Origin: Cryptomeria japonica
Lineage: Eukaryota > Streptophyta > Pinopsida > Cupressales > Cupressaceae
Direction of reading: 5' to 3'
Assembly: GCF_030272615.1 (NCBI RefSeq)
Contig: NC_081408.1
Span: 616,838,476-616,902,475, forward strand
DNA length: 64,000 nucleotides
Position 1 is the stretch's first letter; each line of letters opens with the position of its first letter. Shown one piece after another: positions 34,984 through 47,110 of this stretch. Position numbers and translations under genes: made by a program. Under the pieces are notes generated by a model. The model did no database searches and had not been told where the DNA came from. It worked only from the letters and a program-made list of their open reading frames with translations.

Positions 34984-36981
34984 CTCAATCCCTTAACTGT
35001 GTTTTTGAGTGCTTTTGAGCTGATTTGCAGGTGAAAAATAAGAAACAGGGCGCCTCAGAGCTTTCTGGACACTCTTGCGCCTATGTCAAAGGGATCTGCA
35101 CCTGTGTCAATGCATTCTGCACCTGTGTATAAAAATAAAATAAAATAAAATAAAATAAAAATAATTAAAAAAAATTAAAAAAAATTAAAAAATAAATAAA
35201 TAAAATAAATTTGGTTTTCATTCTATTTCTTGCATTCTGGTTTTCTTTGGTACTAATTCTTTGTGCAGCACCTTGGCATTACGCATGGCAAAGACAAAAA
35301 TGGAACTACTAACAAATTTTATGCAGGTTCGCTAGTCAAAGACCAAACAAATTAAACTCCTAACTTGGTGATTTTGCAGGTTGCCTTGTATTTCAACCGA
35401 ACTTTTGTGTTTGTAATTCATAATTAGGCACCTAGTATGATTGCTAAATAGGATGGAATGAACGTGTGTTTGCTTTGATTGTCGAGTTTGACATTGGAGT
35501 AGGAGAGTATGCTCTCATCCTTCTTAGGGTGATCAAAAATCCAGATCTTCGATACCATTCTCATGGCTTGAATTGTTTGTTACATTTAGAGGGCCTGCCT
35601 TCCCGACCATTTGCTTTGTTTTGCAAGCAAGTGACAATCGTGAGAAGGGAATGACCCAAAGTGAGCACAGCTAGAATACCTTGGCATTCTAACTCACTAT
35701 AAATAAATACCTGATGGGCGAAAGCTTTGAAGGAAGGGTTACGTGGGAATTGTAGTTACTTGGGAAGTGATGACCCTTGGACTCTTTCTCATATCAACAT
35801 CTAAGTAGGGCCTCAAGGTCTAAATCATTCTTGCATGACTACATTTGTTTGGTATCTTGGTGGGCTTAATGTCTCAATCACGCTTGTGTGACACCAAGGA
35901 GTAACGCTTAACAAAAATCCTTACTAAACACCTTGTATTTAGAGGCCAAAAATCCTTCTAGTTGCTTGAGAAGGACAAGTTCGGATACTTGGAAGAGATA
36001 CTAAGTTCACCATGGGGAGATTTCCATGGGGATTGATGCTTGGCTACCCTGAGAAGTGAGTGCCATGGAGGGGAGCCCGTGGGGTCAAGCATCTATGTAT
36101 TCTCCTTGAATCTCATAACGAGTCTACCTCTCAAGTACCTACTGTCCTTGCCATCCATAAGAAATGTGTGAATGAGCATGATTGTCTTGAGTCTAAGTTA
36201 AAATATCTTGTCTTCTTTGCTTGTCAAAAGTTGAGTTGTGTCTCATTTCAAAAACAAGACAAATTGATTCAAAACAAGGTTAAACCCAAGAGTATTTCAT
36301 TCAACAAAGTTCAAAACACCTTCAAACATGGTTGTCAAACATTTTTCAAAATCTTGTCTCAACATTCATGTCACTTAGATTTAGGTTCATCCTAGGTTTG
36401 CATTTTCCAAATTCATTGTCAATTACCAAGGTTTCATTGTCAATTACCAAGGTTAAGTTTCACCTAGGTCATACTCCTTTGCATATCAATAAGGGTCATC
36501 CATTTGCATGTGTCCTCTTGCATTAGAGTAATACCATTTCATAATTCAACCTTAGGTTTTGTCTTAGGTTGACATTGTCATACATTTGCATTTGCATCTT
36601 TGTCCTCATAACATTAGGTCACATTTTCATACCCTAGGTCTCTTCATTAAGCTTAGGTCATTATCATATCATATTAGGGTCATTTGCATAGTAATTGTCC
36701 CTTTGCATATAATTTCAAAGCTAGGTTTTGTCATACTTGAGTAATGCAAATCTTTGATAAAACCCTAAGTTATTGTTAGGAAGTCCAAACCTTATCAAAC
36801 CTTTGTCTTTTTGTCATCATTGTCATTTTGGTCAAACCTAGCTTAGTATCCAAGCATATAGGTGAGACATTGTCAATTTGTGATTTTGTCACTTGGTCCT
36901 TTTGTCCTTTGAGGTCTAGACATCATTTCAATTTCCTAAGGGTCTCATTTTTAGAATTGCATTCATGAGTTTGTCAAAATC
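34984..36981 (+). other. Gypsy 1 leader
   Basis: About 2 kb without recognised coding. Includes (AAAAT)n near 35,126-35,215 and several GTCAT/TTGTC-rich stretches. No Gag domain. Confidence 0.5.
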
Positions 36982-39840
36982 TTGAAAAACAACAAAAACA
37001 TTAAGTTGCATTGTCGTCCTTTTAGGTTGCATTTGTCAATCCCATTAGTTGCATTTCATAGTGACATGTTTGTTGAAATGAGGTCTCAACCTTCTTACAA
37101 AGCCATGTCATCACAATTGAGAAATCAATCATGTCAATCCAAACTCTACATGTCTCAGAACTTGGATCAAACTTTTTATGATGAAACAAGTCTCCAAATA
37201 CAAAAACTAGAGGAGAAACTAGCTCAAGAAAATGAGATTTTGGAACAAAGAGTGAAAAACATTGAGAAGAATAGATCACAAATGTCCAAAATGTTTCAAA
37301 AATTTCCAGGTCAAAATCCAAAGATTGAACCAATTGATGTAAGATCTCTTCTTGAACGATCAGACATACCAGCTCTCCTCTCCCAAATAGAGATGATGAA
37401 ACAATTTCAAGAAAAGAGACAACATCAATTTCAAAATTATGTGCCTCCACAACAAGAACAAGAAGGTGTTTACTATCAATTAGATTTTCAACCAATACAA
37501 CCAATGGTTCAACCAATTGTTCAACATATACAACCAATACAACCAATGGTCCGATTTCAACAATATGTCCAACCAACTATACAATGTCCACAAATAGTTC
37601 AACCAATGGTGGAATATCAACAAGTTCAATCAACATATCAATGTCAACAGCCACAACCAAACATTCAAAAACAAAGGTCGCAACACACACCAAGCCAAAT
37701 TTTGAACATGTCAAACCAATTTGATCAACATCTAGTTCAAAATCAAAACATGACATCAGACCAGAACCAACTCCTTTCCAAACAAGTTCAAATTCCAGAT
37801 ACAACCATGTCAAAACCTCGAAAGAAAGGTGGCTTTATTGCAAGGATCTTAAGGAAACTACCAAGTGAGTTCTTTGAGGAAGATCAAGATAATACAATTA
37901 TGTATAGCAATGCCTCATCCCCCCACAAACAAATTGACTCCCTAGTGGCATCTATCCCTACACCTTTAGAAGTTTCACAAGAATATTCCATATTGTCCTC
38001 ATCAAACAATACACCCAAGGATGCAATTATCCAAGAGCTATCCGTAATTGATTGCCAAGATAATCCAATTCATGATGCACATCCTTGTCATGTTTCAGAA
38101 ATACAAGACCCAATGCCACCATGCACTTTATTGCCATTACCTATTTTAGAGAACCCCATTCGAAGTCCCTCTTCCTCATGTTCAAGCATTGATTCCTTGC
38201 CAAAATCCATCACAAATGTTCAAAGTGTATTTCCTTCATGCCAAAACATCGATCCCTTGTCAGAATCCCCCATGCATATCCAAATTCCAACCTCATGTGA
38301 AGAGGATAATTTAGAGCAAGAAGAAATGTGTCTTGAAATAGATGAAGATCAAGATCTTGAAACCTTATCATTCCATCCAATTGTTGACCAAGATTCCATT
38401 TCCCCAGACACTCGCAATGATCCACTTATTCCTGTCAATTCTATCCAAGAACACAATATCCTTTCAAATCCCATTGACATTCCATTCCCCAAGCAAGATC
38501 AAGATATCCCTTCCATCCTTTCCGATGATCCCATTAAAAGTCAAGAGCAAAGCACCTTTAAAGAGGATTCCAATGATCTTTCTCCTTGTCAAGATCAAAT
38601 TATTCCTTTAAATCCTCCACAAGATCTTTTTGTTCCTCCATCTCCTTGTCTTAATGCTCCATATACACTCCAAGATCGCATTTCTTTTGATGATCCCATT
38701 ATTTCTCCCATTCCATCTCTTGAAGAGCCTATCATTGAACCATGTCCACTACACAATCCTAGTCCCCCTCATGATCCTAATCCCCCTCATGATTCTAATG
38801 TGTCAGTGCAAGATGTTCATGAACCCTCGACATGCATAATGGGTTCTTCCACTTTGGTGCAATCTGATCCACTTCAAGATCTCATTATTTCTCTCATATC
38901 ATATCCACCTCATAATGGACTCGCGTCTTCTTCCCAAAGAAAAGAGTATCCTACACATCAAGATATTCATAAAGGCAAAGGAGTAGATCTCCATAAGCAA
39001 GAATCCCTTCATGTTAAAGAAAATATTAAGGGTCATGGCCTCAGTGAAATTTCTCAAGACGTTGGTATCCCTCCATCAAAATCAAAACGTACACCTTCCC
39101 CATCATACCTTCCATCCATCTTAGGTCCTTATATCCCTTTGTCCTCTATGCAAGGTCAGAAAAGGCACACATCCTTGAGTAAATTTCATCCATCCAAAAG
39201 AAGTCCATTTCATTCATATCCATCCATGCATTCCTTTCCCTCTCTAAGAAATTTGGATGCCAAGTATAAAAGTCATAAGTCTAGCAATCCACATGTATTC
39301 AAGGATCAACATGTCCAATATAATCGACATGTCAAAACAAAGAACAAATTGATCTATAAAGAAAAAGAAATATCCAAAAGGCCACAAAGGCCCACTGAGA
39401 AAAATAAAGGAAAGTCAAAATCTATATGGGTTCCTAAATCCCTTGTGCAAGCAATGCACTCCAAGGAACCACAAAAGCATGAAAAATCAAAAATAATGTG
39501 GATCCCTAAGCGGCTCCTTGAAGCACAAAAGCCTAAAGAAACATCACAATTGGCATCCAAAGTTGCTATTCCTCCATCCAAACCTTCCAAGTCTATTCCT
39601 TCACCACCTTCTTCATCCATTTTGGGACCTTATGTCCTAAAATCCATAGCCTTTCCTTCGTCAAAATCTCAATATCCAAAATCCATTTTTCCTCCATCAG
39701 TCCATCACCCCTCAAGGTGTGTGCCAATGTTGATCTTGCCTTCATTTCCATCCATTGAATCCCAATTCTTCCAATACCCTATCTATTATCAAATGCATAT
39801 TTTCCATCATTCGATCGCTTTGATCCCATCCTTTGCATAA
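36982..39840 (+). CDS. 952-codon unknown ORF of gypsy 1
   Basis: An uninterrupted frame ending in TAA at 39,838. The first ATG (36,982) may be upstream leader; ATG at residue 29 (MFVEMRSQPS) is a plausible start. Order: a short coiled coil (about residues 70-105, QKLEEKLAQENEILEQRVKN), a Gln/Pro-rich stretch with repeated QPMVQP (about 150-240), a basic patch KPRKKGGFIARILRKLP, a long Asp/Ser/Pro-rich low-structure region, and a basic C-terminal part with two duplicated modules. The duplicated pairs are SILGPYIPL with SILGPYVLK, and IWVPKSLV with MWIPKRLL. No zinc knuckle, DSG, RT or integrase motif. It is the only long frame of the element. It may be a Gag-like or accessory protein, or a captured host sequence. 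Confidence 0.6.
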   Translation: MKNNKNIKLHCRPFRLHLSIPLVAFHSDMFVEMRSQPSYKAMSSQLRNQSCQSKLYMSQNLDQTFYDETSLQIQKLEEKLAQENEILEQRVKNIEKNRSQMSKMFQKFPGQNPKIEPIDVRSLLERSDIPALLSQIEMMKQFQEKRQHQFQNYVPPQQEQEGVYYQLDFQPIQPMVQPIVQHIQPIQPMVRFQQYVQPTIQCPQIVQPMVEYQQVQSTYQCQQPQPNIQKQRSQHTPSQILNMSNQFDQHLVQNQNMTSDQNQLLSKQVQIPDTTMSKPRKKGGFIARILRKLPSEFFEEDQDNTIMYSNASSPHKQIDSLVASIPTPLEVSQEYSILSSSNNTPKDAIIQELSVIDCQDNPIHDAHPCHVSEIQDPMPPCTLLPLPILENPIRSPSSSCSSIDSLPKSITNVQSVFPSCQNIDPLSESPMHIQIPTSCEEDNLEQEEMCLEIDEDQDLETLSFHPIVDQDSISPDTRNDPLIPVNSIQEHNILSNPIDIPFPKQDQDIPSILSDDPIKSQEQSTFKEDSNDLSPCQDQIIPLNPPQDLFVPPSPCLNAPYTLQDRISFDDPIISPIPSLEEPIIEPCPLHNPSPPHDPNPPHDSNVSVQDVHEPSTCIMGSSTLVQSDPLQDLIISLISYPPHNGLASSSQRKEYPTHQDIHKGKGVDLHKQESLHVKENIKGHGLSEISQDVGIPPSKSKRTPSPSYLPSILGPYIPLSSMQGQKRHTSLSKFHPSKRSPFHSYPSMHSFPSLRNLDAKYKSHKSSNPHVFKDQHVQYNRHVKTKNKLIYKEKEISKRPQRPTEKNKGKSKSIWVPKSLVQAMHSKEPQKHEKSKIMWIPKRLLEAQKPKETSQLASKVAIPPSKPSKSIPSPPSSSILGPYVLKSIAFPSSKSQYPKSIFPPSVHHPSRCVPMLILPSFPSIESQFFQYPIYYQMHIFHHSIALIPSFA

Positions 39841-42008
39841 ATCCTCGCCTTAGTTTCATCTCTTTTTCCATGTCCTTATCCTACCAACGTCTTTGAGCAT
39901 ACTTTTAAAGGTCATGGTCCATTTTTTTCAAGGCTACTATCCAAAAAAAAAAAGACGCTTGAGTCCTTCTTCCATCCTCTATCATGTGTCCATCTTCTAT
40001 TGAAAAATCAAAAAAAAAAAAAAAAGAAAAAAAAAAGAAAAAAAAAAGAAAAAAGTAAAGCAAAAATAATTCGTCCACTGGTGAAAACCTGGCAAACAGG
40101 CACCTTGGGCAAGTACCATGATGAAAACCTGGCAAATAGGCATCATGCGTAATCTATGAACTTCTTGCATACCGTACTTGGGGGCAGGTTTTATCCTATC
40201 ATATCCTTTTGTCCTTCATTGTTCCATTATCCTATCGAACCCATGTCATACTCCTCCATTATCATATTGTCCCTCATGTTTAGTTTCCCTTTCCACCTTT
40301 GATCTTGACAAGGCTGAGGATCATCATGAGCATCATGCATCTTGTTTGCAGCTTTTAGTCCATCATAGCTTTTGGTCATTTATCCATTTTCTTATTATAA
40401 TCTTTCATCCATATTCCCTAGCTTATTGCAACTTTCTGCCACTATCCCTTAGCCAATCCCGACCTTTAGTCCATGTCCCTTATCCATTCTTGGTCTTGCT
40501 TATCCTATCCATATCTTATCACTATACATACACTCTTTTTCATTCCTTGATCTTGATCTGACATAAGGACGCAAAATTTAAACATGGTTTCAAAAACCTC
40601 TTGACATGTCCCTCATGCCATGTTCCTGCTTTACATTGTCATATCCGGTCTCTTGTCCCATCACGCAATAGCCCTTGAAAATTGCATCCATATTGTCTCC
40701 ATAATAAAAGGTCTTTGTCTTCCCTCTATCCACCAACATTTTAGCAAGCCTATTTATTCACCTATCATATTCCTTGCCTTGCTAGACACTGGGGGCAAAA
40801 TCATAAAAATTGAAAAATGTCCTAAAAAAAAAATCATAAAAATTGAAAAATGTCCTAAAAAAAATCATAAAAATTGAAAAATGTCCTGAAAAAAATCATA
40901 AAAATTGAAAAATGTCCTGAAATAATCCAAAAAAATAAAAAAAAATGTCCTAAAATAAATCCCTAAAAAGTCAAATAAAGTCCTGAAAAAATGAACACAA
41001 AAAAAATAAATTCAAAACATTAAAATCCAAAAACAAGCATTTTGCAATATATGATCCATTTGTGCATAGACAACTCATTGAGTATACATCCAATGACTCA
41101 CAATCACACATTGTGCTTTAATGGAATCATGCGTTAACAGATGAACCTTTTTCAATCAAACCAGACATTCAAATTGATCACAATTGTCTTCTCAATCGAA
41201 CATCAACATCAATATCATTCGTCCTTGGCACACTATCATGGGTCTTATACAGGGTGTGGTATACTCGAAACCAGACCGTGTCCTATCTTAGACAGGGTAC
41301 TGCATGTCTTGAAACCAGACAACATGACCGTCCTATCAACACTTTCAACTTTTGACAATGAAGATCAAGATGTTTGTTTGACTTGTTGGAATTAGCGAGT
41401 CTTATCATTTATTGATTTATCTTCGATCATGTTCCTATGTTGCTCGATGATGTCATTGAGTGATTTAGAGTGACCGGGATGGTTCATGGTCCCTTTCCTT
41501 TTTTGTTGTGTTTGTTGTTTGTGGAATGTTTGTCACAAACTGGGGCAACTATATCATTGGGTATCTGTGATAAGTACATTCACTTTGTGAATGCCACACA
41601 TACCTCGACCCTTGATGTATGCACCCTAGGATGCTTCACTCATTCCTTGTGTGCAATGTGTCTGTCTTTTGCAAAAGGGGTTGCATTCTAGCTCTGGCCT
41701 TCAATGCCATGATGCTCTGCATCCACTTTGCTACATTAAATAAAGGTTCTCACCTACTTATGTGCATTTGTGAAAGCAAGTTTTTCTTCATCTCTAACTG
41801 TCCTCTATCTAATTTCTTCTTACTAACATTTCTTCCATCAGTCTTGGTGCTCCGTTTGAACCTATCATCTTCTGTCATTCTTATCGATCACTTGGCCCCT
41901 TTTCTGGCTTTTTCCGGCCAATTCCTCGAGGGGGCATGCATATGTCATTGTTACTGTCTGGGGCATTTTCATTATTGTTCTTTAAAACAATGCTTAGAAT
42001 CACATTGT
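39841..42008 (+). other. Gypsy 1 3' noncoding region
   Basis: Contains a poly-A/AG stretch (40,008-40,065), an imperfect duplication of GAAAACCTGGCAAACAGGCA (about 40,083 and 40,123), and four to five copies of AAAATCATAAAAATTGAAAA (40,798-40,925). Several short open frames have no family resemblance. Confidence 0.55.
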
Positions 42009-42025
42009 CTCAAAGAGGGGAAAAA
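42009..42025 (+). other. Polypurine tract of gypsy 1
   Basis: CAAAGAGGGGAAAAA ends directly at the 3' LTR start TGTAGACG (42,026). Confidence 0.85.
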
Positions 42026-43624
42026 TGTAGACGTCTAAAACTGGTCAACACTTGCGGAGTCGTATTTTAACATTGGCGCATTGCCTTATTTTAGGTTTTT
42101 GTGTCGCATTAACATTTCTCCTATGATTCGCACTTGGTCTTTATCATTTGCGAGCATCGAGTTCTTCTTCTGCATTCTTTATTTGTCTCACTTTTGAATT
42201 TGGTCTTGTCGATAACAATATTTGTCATGATTTTGGTCGATCTTATCTTGTCGCATCAATGTGCATGCTCGTTTGTCCTATTTTGACATCGTCAATTCGA
42301 TTTCATTTTGGACATCGTCAATCCTAATTAGGGTTTTGTCCTCTTATCAATCATGTCATCTTGCGATCGATTTGTCATTGATCATTGTTGTTATCAATCT
42401 TGTCATCTTGCGATCGATTTGACATCGATTGTTGTCATTTTCAATCTTGTCATCTTGCGATCGATTTGTCATCGATCATTGTTGTTTTCAATTTTGTCGT
42501 CTTGCGATCGATTTGTCATTGGTCGTGGTCATTTTCAATCTTGTCGTTTTGCAATCTATTTTATCATCGATCTTTGTCTTCTTGTCAATTTTGTCATTTT
42601 GCGATCGATTTGTCATCGATCGTCGTCCTTCTCAATCATGTCAATTTGGATCAATTTGTCATTGTTCCTCGTCAACTGGCGCATTTATCAATCAAATCGT
42701 TTGTCAGCATTGGTCCTTTGTTAGTCAGAATCATGATCAAATCAAATTGATATCAATTATCTTTTGTTAAGACCTAAATGTTATCCTTGCATTTTCTAAT
42801 TCATCTTCTAGGGTTTCATGATTTATTCATTTAACCGTGTTTGTCATTTCTCCCTCTAGGTTAAATAATTTATTTATTTATCCTAAGTCTTCTTGTCACA
42901 ATTAAATGTTCATTTAATTGGTTAACTAATTTCTCCCTCTTTGTGAATTAATTAATAAATGAAAAATTGTTAATTAATTCACTTAATTCCTAATTTCCTA
43001 ATTTTCTAATTTTCCTAATTCCTAATTTTTCCAATTTTCTAATTTCCCTAATTTCTAATTCAATTCTCTCCTATTTTTCTCCTAATTTTATGGGAATGAC
43101 ATTTCAATTTGTCATAATTGACAATCAATCAATTTTGACATAGAAATTTGTCATAATTTTGTCATAATTGACAATCAATCAATTTTGCATAGAAAGTGCA
43201 AATTTGTCATGTTTGTCATTCTTGATTTGCAATTTCCATTTGAATCTAATTCATGCTAATTTTGTCTTTTCTCCAATTTGTCTATAAATTGGATGAATTT
43301 CTTCAATCAAGGTCCTTGATCCCTGGTCGAATCAATCACGCTTCTAGTATTCTTGCGCTATCGTCTTGTCTACTTGCTTTCACATCATGCATATGCACTA
43401 GTAGGTGAGATCCACAACAAAGCTATTTGAAGGAGAAAGCAGGACAATGGAGCCACATGAAGGAGACATTCAAGTTTGCAATGGTTTGCGTTTGAATTGA
43501 TGTCTTGTTTTCATGTCTTTATTGAGTGTTTTTAGGATTGTTATCATTGCAATTGAGTTTTCATGATTGAACTAGGCTAATATTTTTTATATTGCTTTGA
43601 TGATTTCCACATTTCCTATCTACA
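42026..43624 (+). repeat. 3' LTR of gypsy 1
   Basis: 1,599 bases, same order as the 5' LTR, including the ~47-bp array at 42,345-42,640 and the final ATTTCCTATCTACA. Confidence 0.92.
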
Positions 43625-43629
43625 ATATG

Positions 43630-45235
43630 AATGTATTTTCTACACCTTGGAGATTACTTAGGTATATATTCAATTCTTGTTCATGAACTCTTGCTAGCCT
43701 TTTTTTGTTTAATTTTAATTAAATTCCTCTTTGTCTAATTTTAGAGGGATTTCTAAGATAATCAGGTTCATTTTCATCTTGAGTGATAGTAAATGACTAG
43801 AGGCAAACATTATAAACAAGAGGTTATTACATTTTGTAATTCTAGAGATGACTATCTGGGCTTCTTGATTCTAATATATGCTTATGTTGAAATTGGCTTC
43901 TTGTGCATGTATCTGATGGTATATAATTATTCTGTCTTTTTTCTATTAATGTGTAGTTCAATTACTCTCTCCATAATTTTAAAGGGATTTCTAAGGTTGT
44001 CAAGCTCATTTTTGTCTTGAGTGATGGTAAATGGCTATTTGCATTTTGCATTTCTAGAGATGAAATATATGTTATGTTGGAATTGGATTCTTGTGCTTGC
44101 ATCTAATGGTATAATTACTTAGCCCTTTTTTCCAACGCCTTGAAAGTCAACTATAAATGTTGAAGTACATAATTTTTTCTGTTTCATTTTATATAATTAC
44201 TTTTAGAAAGCCTCTTCAAGTTTGTGGTTCGATATTGATTATCAATTTTGTGGATGGAGTAGGTTGTTGATAAAATTTGAAAGGATTCAAATTTTGAAGG
44301 TTGTATGTTTTCTTTTTGTTTATATGCTACACATAGGCAATTGTTTGAGTTTTCCTTTGACTTGAGTTTGATGCTTATTTATATCAAGAAGATTACTTTG
44401 TTGGGTGGAATCCTTGTACATGGTCCAAGCCATTGGCAACTATTCAATGTAGACTTAGTTTAGTCTTCTACTATTCATGATAAAAGACTTCTATTTTGTT
44501 TAGGTTTTAGGAAAATATATGTTCTTGTATGTCGATGTCTCTTTATTGTGTTTGGTTCTATGTCTAGATAGTAGAATGTTCACCATCTCAAAAAGTGAGA
44601 GAGTTTATGAAGTTAATATTCATCAATTGTATTTTTTTTATGAATACATTGATCGGTTTCTTTTAATTATTTATGTTTCTATTAATTATAAATATATTCA
44701 CATATCCATAAAAAAAATATAGGACACAAGGTCACTCCTCAAATTCAGGTGTTATATAAAGGACCTATAAGATTTTGTGTAACATACTCTTCTCAAAACT
44801 TGATGTCACATTGTCTAATGATGCATTAATTCTAATTTTTATTTTCTTTTCTATAGAAGGAACTATAGACACATAAAATTAATTAAATTAATATTTAATT
44901 AATTACCCCAGGTTGCATAATTAATTTTATTAATCATGTTAGCCCTATACTATCCCCAAATTAATTAAATCACATTTAATTAATTACCCCCTTCCATCCA
45001 TATAGTTAATTTATTAATTAATTATATATATCTCATTTCTTCTAAAGTTTGATTTATTGCAATAAATCTAACTCAACCTTAGGCAATATTTGAATCTCCC
45101 TCCTAATCCCAATTAGTTAAATTAATTTACAATTAATTAAACTAATTTGGTGATTCCTACAAACCCACCTTTTAATCCCCTTCATCAAGCTAATTAACCA
45201 AAGATTAATCCCTATTAACATTTATTCTATTTTTA
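43630..45235. other. AT-rich spacer, unassigned
   Basis: No gene recognised. Stretches of TTAATTAA-type sequence occupy 44,875-45,160. Two similar segments (CTCATTTT..TCTTGAGTGAT.GTAAATG) lie near 43,770 and 44,010. Confidence 0.4.
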
Positions 45236-45745
45236 AATGTTACACACCTACCCAAGTCCACATGTGACTCCCTTCATAAATGACTTGCATGCACAAGTCA
45301 TTTCACCTCTCCACCTAACCTTTGACCCATGGGTGATCACACATGTGTGGGAATGCTCTTCCCCATGGAGCCACCATGCACCTTTCCCTTCTAGTCCACA
45401 TGTCATATCCCCCCTTCCTATAGCCCTTACAAGTTTCCAAAAGTGTTTCCATTTGTCAGCCTCAGGGTCTTCCCAAGATTTTCTCACTCATGTGTGAGCA
45501 CATCTTTCCCTCTTCCCCATGAAAAGTTTTCTTCCCAAGAGGTGCTCACACATGTATGAGCACACTTTTCCCTCTTCCCAAAGCCCACCCCTTGTGACAA
45601 TTGTCACAAGGCTATGTGTTCAATCCAACTCATCTCCTCACCTTTAGTATCAACCCTTCATTTAGCTTTCAATTTGAATCGTCCATTTCCAATTCAAAAT
45701 CCTATAAATGGGAGCCTCCTCCTTTCACAAATAATCACTTCCATT
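45236..45745 (+). promoter_or_regulatory. Palindrome-rich promoter-like stretch
   Basis: Less AT-rich than its surroundings. Contains repeated CACATGTG-type sites: CACACATGTGTGG near 45,339, CTCATGTGTGAGCAC near 45,487, and GTGCTCACACATGTATGAGCA near 45,543. A perfect 22-bp palindrome with core TTGTGACAATTGTCACAA lies at 45,590-45,611. CCTATAAATGGG follows near 45,700. It could be the U3 of an unrecognised LTR or a host promoter; no gene is assigned. Confidence 0.35.
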
Positions 45746-47105
45746 GCATTTTTGTGCTGCCCTTTTGAGTCCAAATAATCCACCTATTCACCAATCCACA
45801 TCACCCTTACCATGTCAAAATCTTCATCCATCAATCCATCTTTTGTTATACAAATGTGAGAGCAATCCAGATTCTTTATCCTCAACCATCTCCAAAACTT
45901 CATTTGTCACTCTTGCATGCAACGAGATCGTGAATAGGAGGAGGACAAGGAAGAACAAATGGAATTGGGAGCATCATGAGGGAAGTATTGTGAATTTATT
46001 TTTTTATGTCTCTTATATGATTTTATACTAATCTTTCTTGTTATGCTTTGAAATAGTTTTTGAATTAATTTTATGCTTATGGTTGGGCTCTTTGAATGAA
46101 TTCATATTTGATTAAACGAATGATCGCCATTTTAGCAACATTGCAAGAACCTTTATAAAGTAACTATTTTCTTGGAAACAAGAGTGAAAGATTTTTGTAT
46201 TTCTCATAACCTTATTTTTATTATTTTTTTTTCAGAGATCATGTGTTGAGTTTGGATTGCAAAATGTCCAGCCAATTCTATGTGTCTAAATATTTATAGT
46301 CTCTCATATTATAGTTACTTGTCTTTTAACTCCTCAAATAATTATCATACCATTTATTGTATTGTATGGTTAAAATCTGGATGTTGACCAAGAATGTTCC
46401 ATTATATGTAATTCATCTAGAGTTGGGCACATGTGTGGGGTGCATCGTATAACAGGAGAAGAGAGTAGAGTTAAAGGTTTTGTCTACCAACATTTGAGAT
46501 TGTGAAACACCATTTCTTGTAGTTGAATCACTGCATAATGATGTTTACACTATTTAGGCCTTTCAATATCTTTGTGGCTATAAATTAAACCATTAATTTA
46601 CTTTCCCATCATCCAAGAATAACATGTTGGTCTTGTAGGGATTCTATTCATTTTGTAAATAAAAATGTCAAAATTCTACAGAATTTTGCATCTCTACCCT
46701 CCTCTGTCCATACATTATAATTTTTTGTTAATCCTCCTTTACTCCATAAACTTCCCAACTGACCATGCCAAAAGAACAATGCGAATTGGAGACAACTCAT
46801 TAAATTATCTTTATCTTGGATTTTTAAGGAAATTGTTCTTATTATGACTTAGAGCTTTGTTACCACAACTATAAGAAAAAGAAATGGGATGAAGGGTACC
46901 CATTAATATATAAATCATTCATTCTTGTTAAGAAAACATAGAAGAGGATTGATGGAGATGATAATTGAAGTATTATTTGAGTGATTTCTTTACATATTGT
47001 TGGAAATCAAATGGTCTCATGTGTTGTTGTCAATCCTCTAAAATTGTGCATACATTTCCTTTTCCAATACATTGTGATGGATGCCCAGATGTAGTTGTTA
47101 AACCC
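45746..47105. other. Unassigned spacer
   Basis: A 95-codon frame at 45,744-46,031 follows the TATA-like site but has no recognisable domain. The rest is AT-rich without visible repeats. Confidence 0.35.
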
Positions 47106-47110
47106 ATAGT

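Larger units (their letters stand above)
33352..43624 (+). mobile_element. Gypsy-type element 1, non-autonomous, with long unknown ORF
   Basis: 10,273 bases with intact ends: TGTAGATG at 33,352, ATCTACA at 43,624, duplication ATATG at 33,347-33,351 and 43,625-43,629. It has LTRs of about 1.6 kb, a primer-binding site, a polypurine tract, and an interior of about 7.1 kb with one 952-codon frame. No Gag, protease, RT, RNase H or integrase motif was found. LTRs differ at about 4% in the first 300 bases by eye, mostly transitions, so it is older than copia 2. The superfamily is inferred from LTR size, the ACCCGACGT primer-site type shared with gypsy B, and the layout. It resembles large retrotransposon derivatives (LARDs). 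Confidence 0.9.

Noticed and set aside
37022-37576. Minus-strand 184-codon frame
   Set aside because: Antisense shadow of the 952-codon frame.
45744-46031. 95-codon frame after the TATA-like site as a gene
   Set aside because: No domain, no clear start context, and the transcript is unknown; reported only as part of a spacer.
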